Shown here: positions 17,854-19,308 of the stretch, piece by piece | Layout: every line of letters starts with the position of its first letter | How positions within the stretch are numbered: the first letter of the stretch is position 1 | Source: Jimgerdemannia flammicorona | Lineage: Eukaryota; Mucoromycota; Endogonomycetes; Endogonales; Endogonaceae | Assembly: GCA_003990745.1 (NCBI GenBank) | Contig: RBNI01002200.1 | Location: 1-19,308 of the forward strand | Length of the DNA: 19,308 nt | Reading direction: 5' to 3' | Program-made: the position numbers and the translations under genes | Notes under the pieces: model-generated | Told to the model about the DNA's origin: nothing | What the model saw: the letters and a program-made list of their open reading frames with translations, nothing else | Database searches by the model: none

Positions 17854-18351
17854 ACTCTTCAACCTATGACCAGCCTCTTCGAGTTCCACCTCCCAACGCC
17901 AGTGATCCGGTACGCCTCGTTTACGTTCTCCGTCGTGGGCTGTGTAAGTTTTATTATCACGAGGTGAACTCAGTTTCTTGCACATGCTTACCGCTTGACC
18001 TACATTCACTCGAATATGACAAACACCATATTGCTAGTCTATATCTTGTGAGCACATCCTACCCCTTCCTTTCCTACATCAGTTCTGCTAATATCTTGTG
18101 TAATCATACAATATGACTCGCTCATCATCCAGTATTGGTAGTATCATCCTCAACTACAGCGTCCTCTCCATCATCTGCGGTGTCGCCGTTATCCTGCTTT
18201 TGTTTTCAATATCTGGCTTTTTATCACACCTCTAACTCGTACCACACATATATATACATGCACAACCACAGATCACCTCTGTCGGCATTCGTATCCTCAA
18301 TTGAGGTGCCTAGCAACCTGCAGAAGGAGTCAGAAAGCGGAGGGGTTTTGA
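17854..18351 (+). pseudogene. 5'-truncated TVP15-like pseudogene
   Basis: Exon-like blocks match exons 3 (17854-17943), 4 (18038-18047), 5 (from 18133) and 6 (18272-18351) of the upstream gene. Exons 1 and 2 are missing. The exon 3 acceptor AG is AA (17852-17853). Exon 3 has a 1-nt loss before ATGACC and a 6-nt loss near its end, the exon 5 donor GTATGT is not preserved, and exon 6 has lost about 20 nt. The reading frame is thus broken in several ways. The 10-nt micro-exon and its flanking AG and GT are retained unchanged. It is a dead duplicate; a noncoding transcript cannot be excluded, since its AATAAA is preserved. Confidence 0.75.
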
Positions 18352-18408
18352 ATTGAATGTTTGTCAAATTGGGTGGGGTATGTGTTATGCATATGGTATG
18401 ACAATGTA

Positions 18409-18414
18409 AATAAA
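18409..18414 (+). terminator. Retained AATAAA signal of the pseudogene copy
   Basis: AATAAA in the same context as 16491-16496 (TGTAAATAAAG), about 58 nt after the end of the exon 6-like block. Confidence 0.45.
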
Positions 18415-19273
18415 GCGATAGTGATTACTGCTCACATACGAAATGGTTGAGCGCACATTGGTGAGAACATTTTGGGGCACAAGGATAGTTGGTTTGGTAG
18501 TTAACACAACAAGGCGGTTGGGCCAACAATGCACATTTTGTGGTGGCGCATGGGGAAATGAGATCTCACTGATAAAGCCAGGCCTCTCCGGAAGCAAAAT
18601 CATTTTACCGAATACACAGAAATGGGGTGACATCCAGTTCAATCCCACACCCAAGCGAATCTTCGTTACGTACAATAAGTCCCATCAGCCATTCCAAACC
18701 TGGTAATTTTGTTCTTTTCCCCGTCTTTGCTCCAGCTTGGAGTGTCTGTATTTGATATTATTTAATGCGCCAACCGTCCTATTCCCACACAAACCACTCA
18801 CACAAAATGATCATGTCCTTCCTTTTGAATTGCACTATCGCGCTGGTCATGGTTGTGGACTGGGATTGCGTCATTTCTCATTAAAACGCGAACATCCTGG
18901 TTCGAAATCGCTGAGGCAATGCTAGCGCGGCCTGGAGAGATAACACGACACTTTTGCCTATGTCGAGTGGATGAAACTAGGCGCTAACTCGTCCTTCCGC
19001 CAAACTCCTTTTACTCTGATCCGAATCATACTTAACCTCCTATCCTCCTCTGTTTTTTCTTTGTCTTTTGTAGGTGGCATTGAATGTATTCTTATCCCTC
19101 TACCGAAAGACCTATCCCAATGGGGACTGCGGAAACCCGCACAGTAGGAGAGACGGAAGATCGTGTGTAATAATGATGTGTCGTTTGCAAGTGCTCCAAA
19201 ATTTTCCACCTCTCTCTCTAAATAAGTTCTCGTCTTCGTGGTCGAGCGCGTTAGAAATACGGAACGGTGACCA

Positions 19274-19275
<2 letters not shown>
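18415..19275. other. Downstream flank of copy B, no gene recognised
   Basis: This part is collinear with 16497-17675 but with deletions and many substitutions. No conserved reading frame is shared by the two copies. CCTGGTTCGAAATC near 18896 resembles a tRNA T-arm, but no tRNA fold surrounds it. Confidence 0.5.

Positions 19276-19308
<33 letters not shown>
19276..19308. repeat. Poly(T) run at the window end
   Basis: Thirty-three T run to the last base. Copy A has only TTTTT at this point. It may be the poly(A) tail of a minus-strand retroposon whose body would lie outside the window, or a sequence end artefact. Confidence 0.6.

Larger units (their letters stand above)
17821..19282 (+). repeat. 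Tandem duplication, copy B
   Basis: Partner of 15810-17675. Offsets between matching landmarks fall from about 2.0 kb at exon 3 to about 1.6 kb at GTTAGAAATACGGA, so copy B has lost several hundred bases through internal deletions. The copies are clearly diverged, so the duplication is not recent. Confidence 0.75.

Noticed and set aside
17242..18009. A 255-codon open frame on the minus strand
   Set aside because: It runs antisense through the TVP15-like pseudogene and its flank. The matching region of copy A does not keep the frame, and no domain is visible.
1..19308. CRISPR arrays, bacterial operons, riboswitches, rRNA or intact tRNA genes
   Set aside because: None seen; the introns, LTR elements and composition all point to a fungal nuclear sequence.

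Overview
This looks like nuclear DNA of a filamentous fungus. The evidence is a small multi-exon gene with GTAAGT-type introns whose spliced product matches the fungal Golgi protein TVP15, a Ty3/gypsy LTR retrotransposon, and repeat DNA decayed by C-to-T changes like those left by RIP or cytosine-methylation decay. The sequence does not let me place the species more closely.

Layout. (1) 1-14,930 is repeat-rich and nearly free of CpG outside the gypsy element. It is nested. A poly(A)-tailed retroposed sequence (1205-8858, flanked by a perfect 14-bp target duplication) is split by a complete but inactivated 6.7-kb gypsy element on the minus strand (1926-8627). The element carries gag, protease, an internal dUTPase domain, reverse transcriptase, RNase H, integrase with a GPY module, and a small unknown ORF after integrase. 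Its two LTRs have equal length, and all 26 differences I count between them are transitions. (2) From about 8,905 to 13,290 lies a large imperfect inverted repeat (arms about 1.55 kb, spacer about 1.28 kb). Each arm carries a broken copy of an unrecognised ~280-aa protein gene, and the two copies point toward each other. (3) 13,295-14,930 is an AT-rich desert.

(4) From about 14,930 onward CpG reappears and the sequence looks like ordinary gene-bearing DNA. It holds a six-exon TVP15-family gene (15,316-16,437), including a 10-nt micro-exon, and its 3' processing signal. A second diverged tandem copy of the locus follows (about 17,821-19,282), in which the gene is a pseudogene. The window ends in a poly(T) run.

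The repeat half appears silent: every coding unit recognised there has several stops, mostly explained by CAA, CAG, CGA or TGG becoming stops. The only gene that looks functional is the TVP15-like one.
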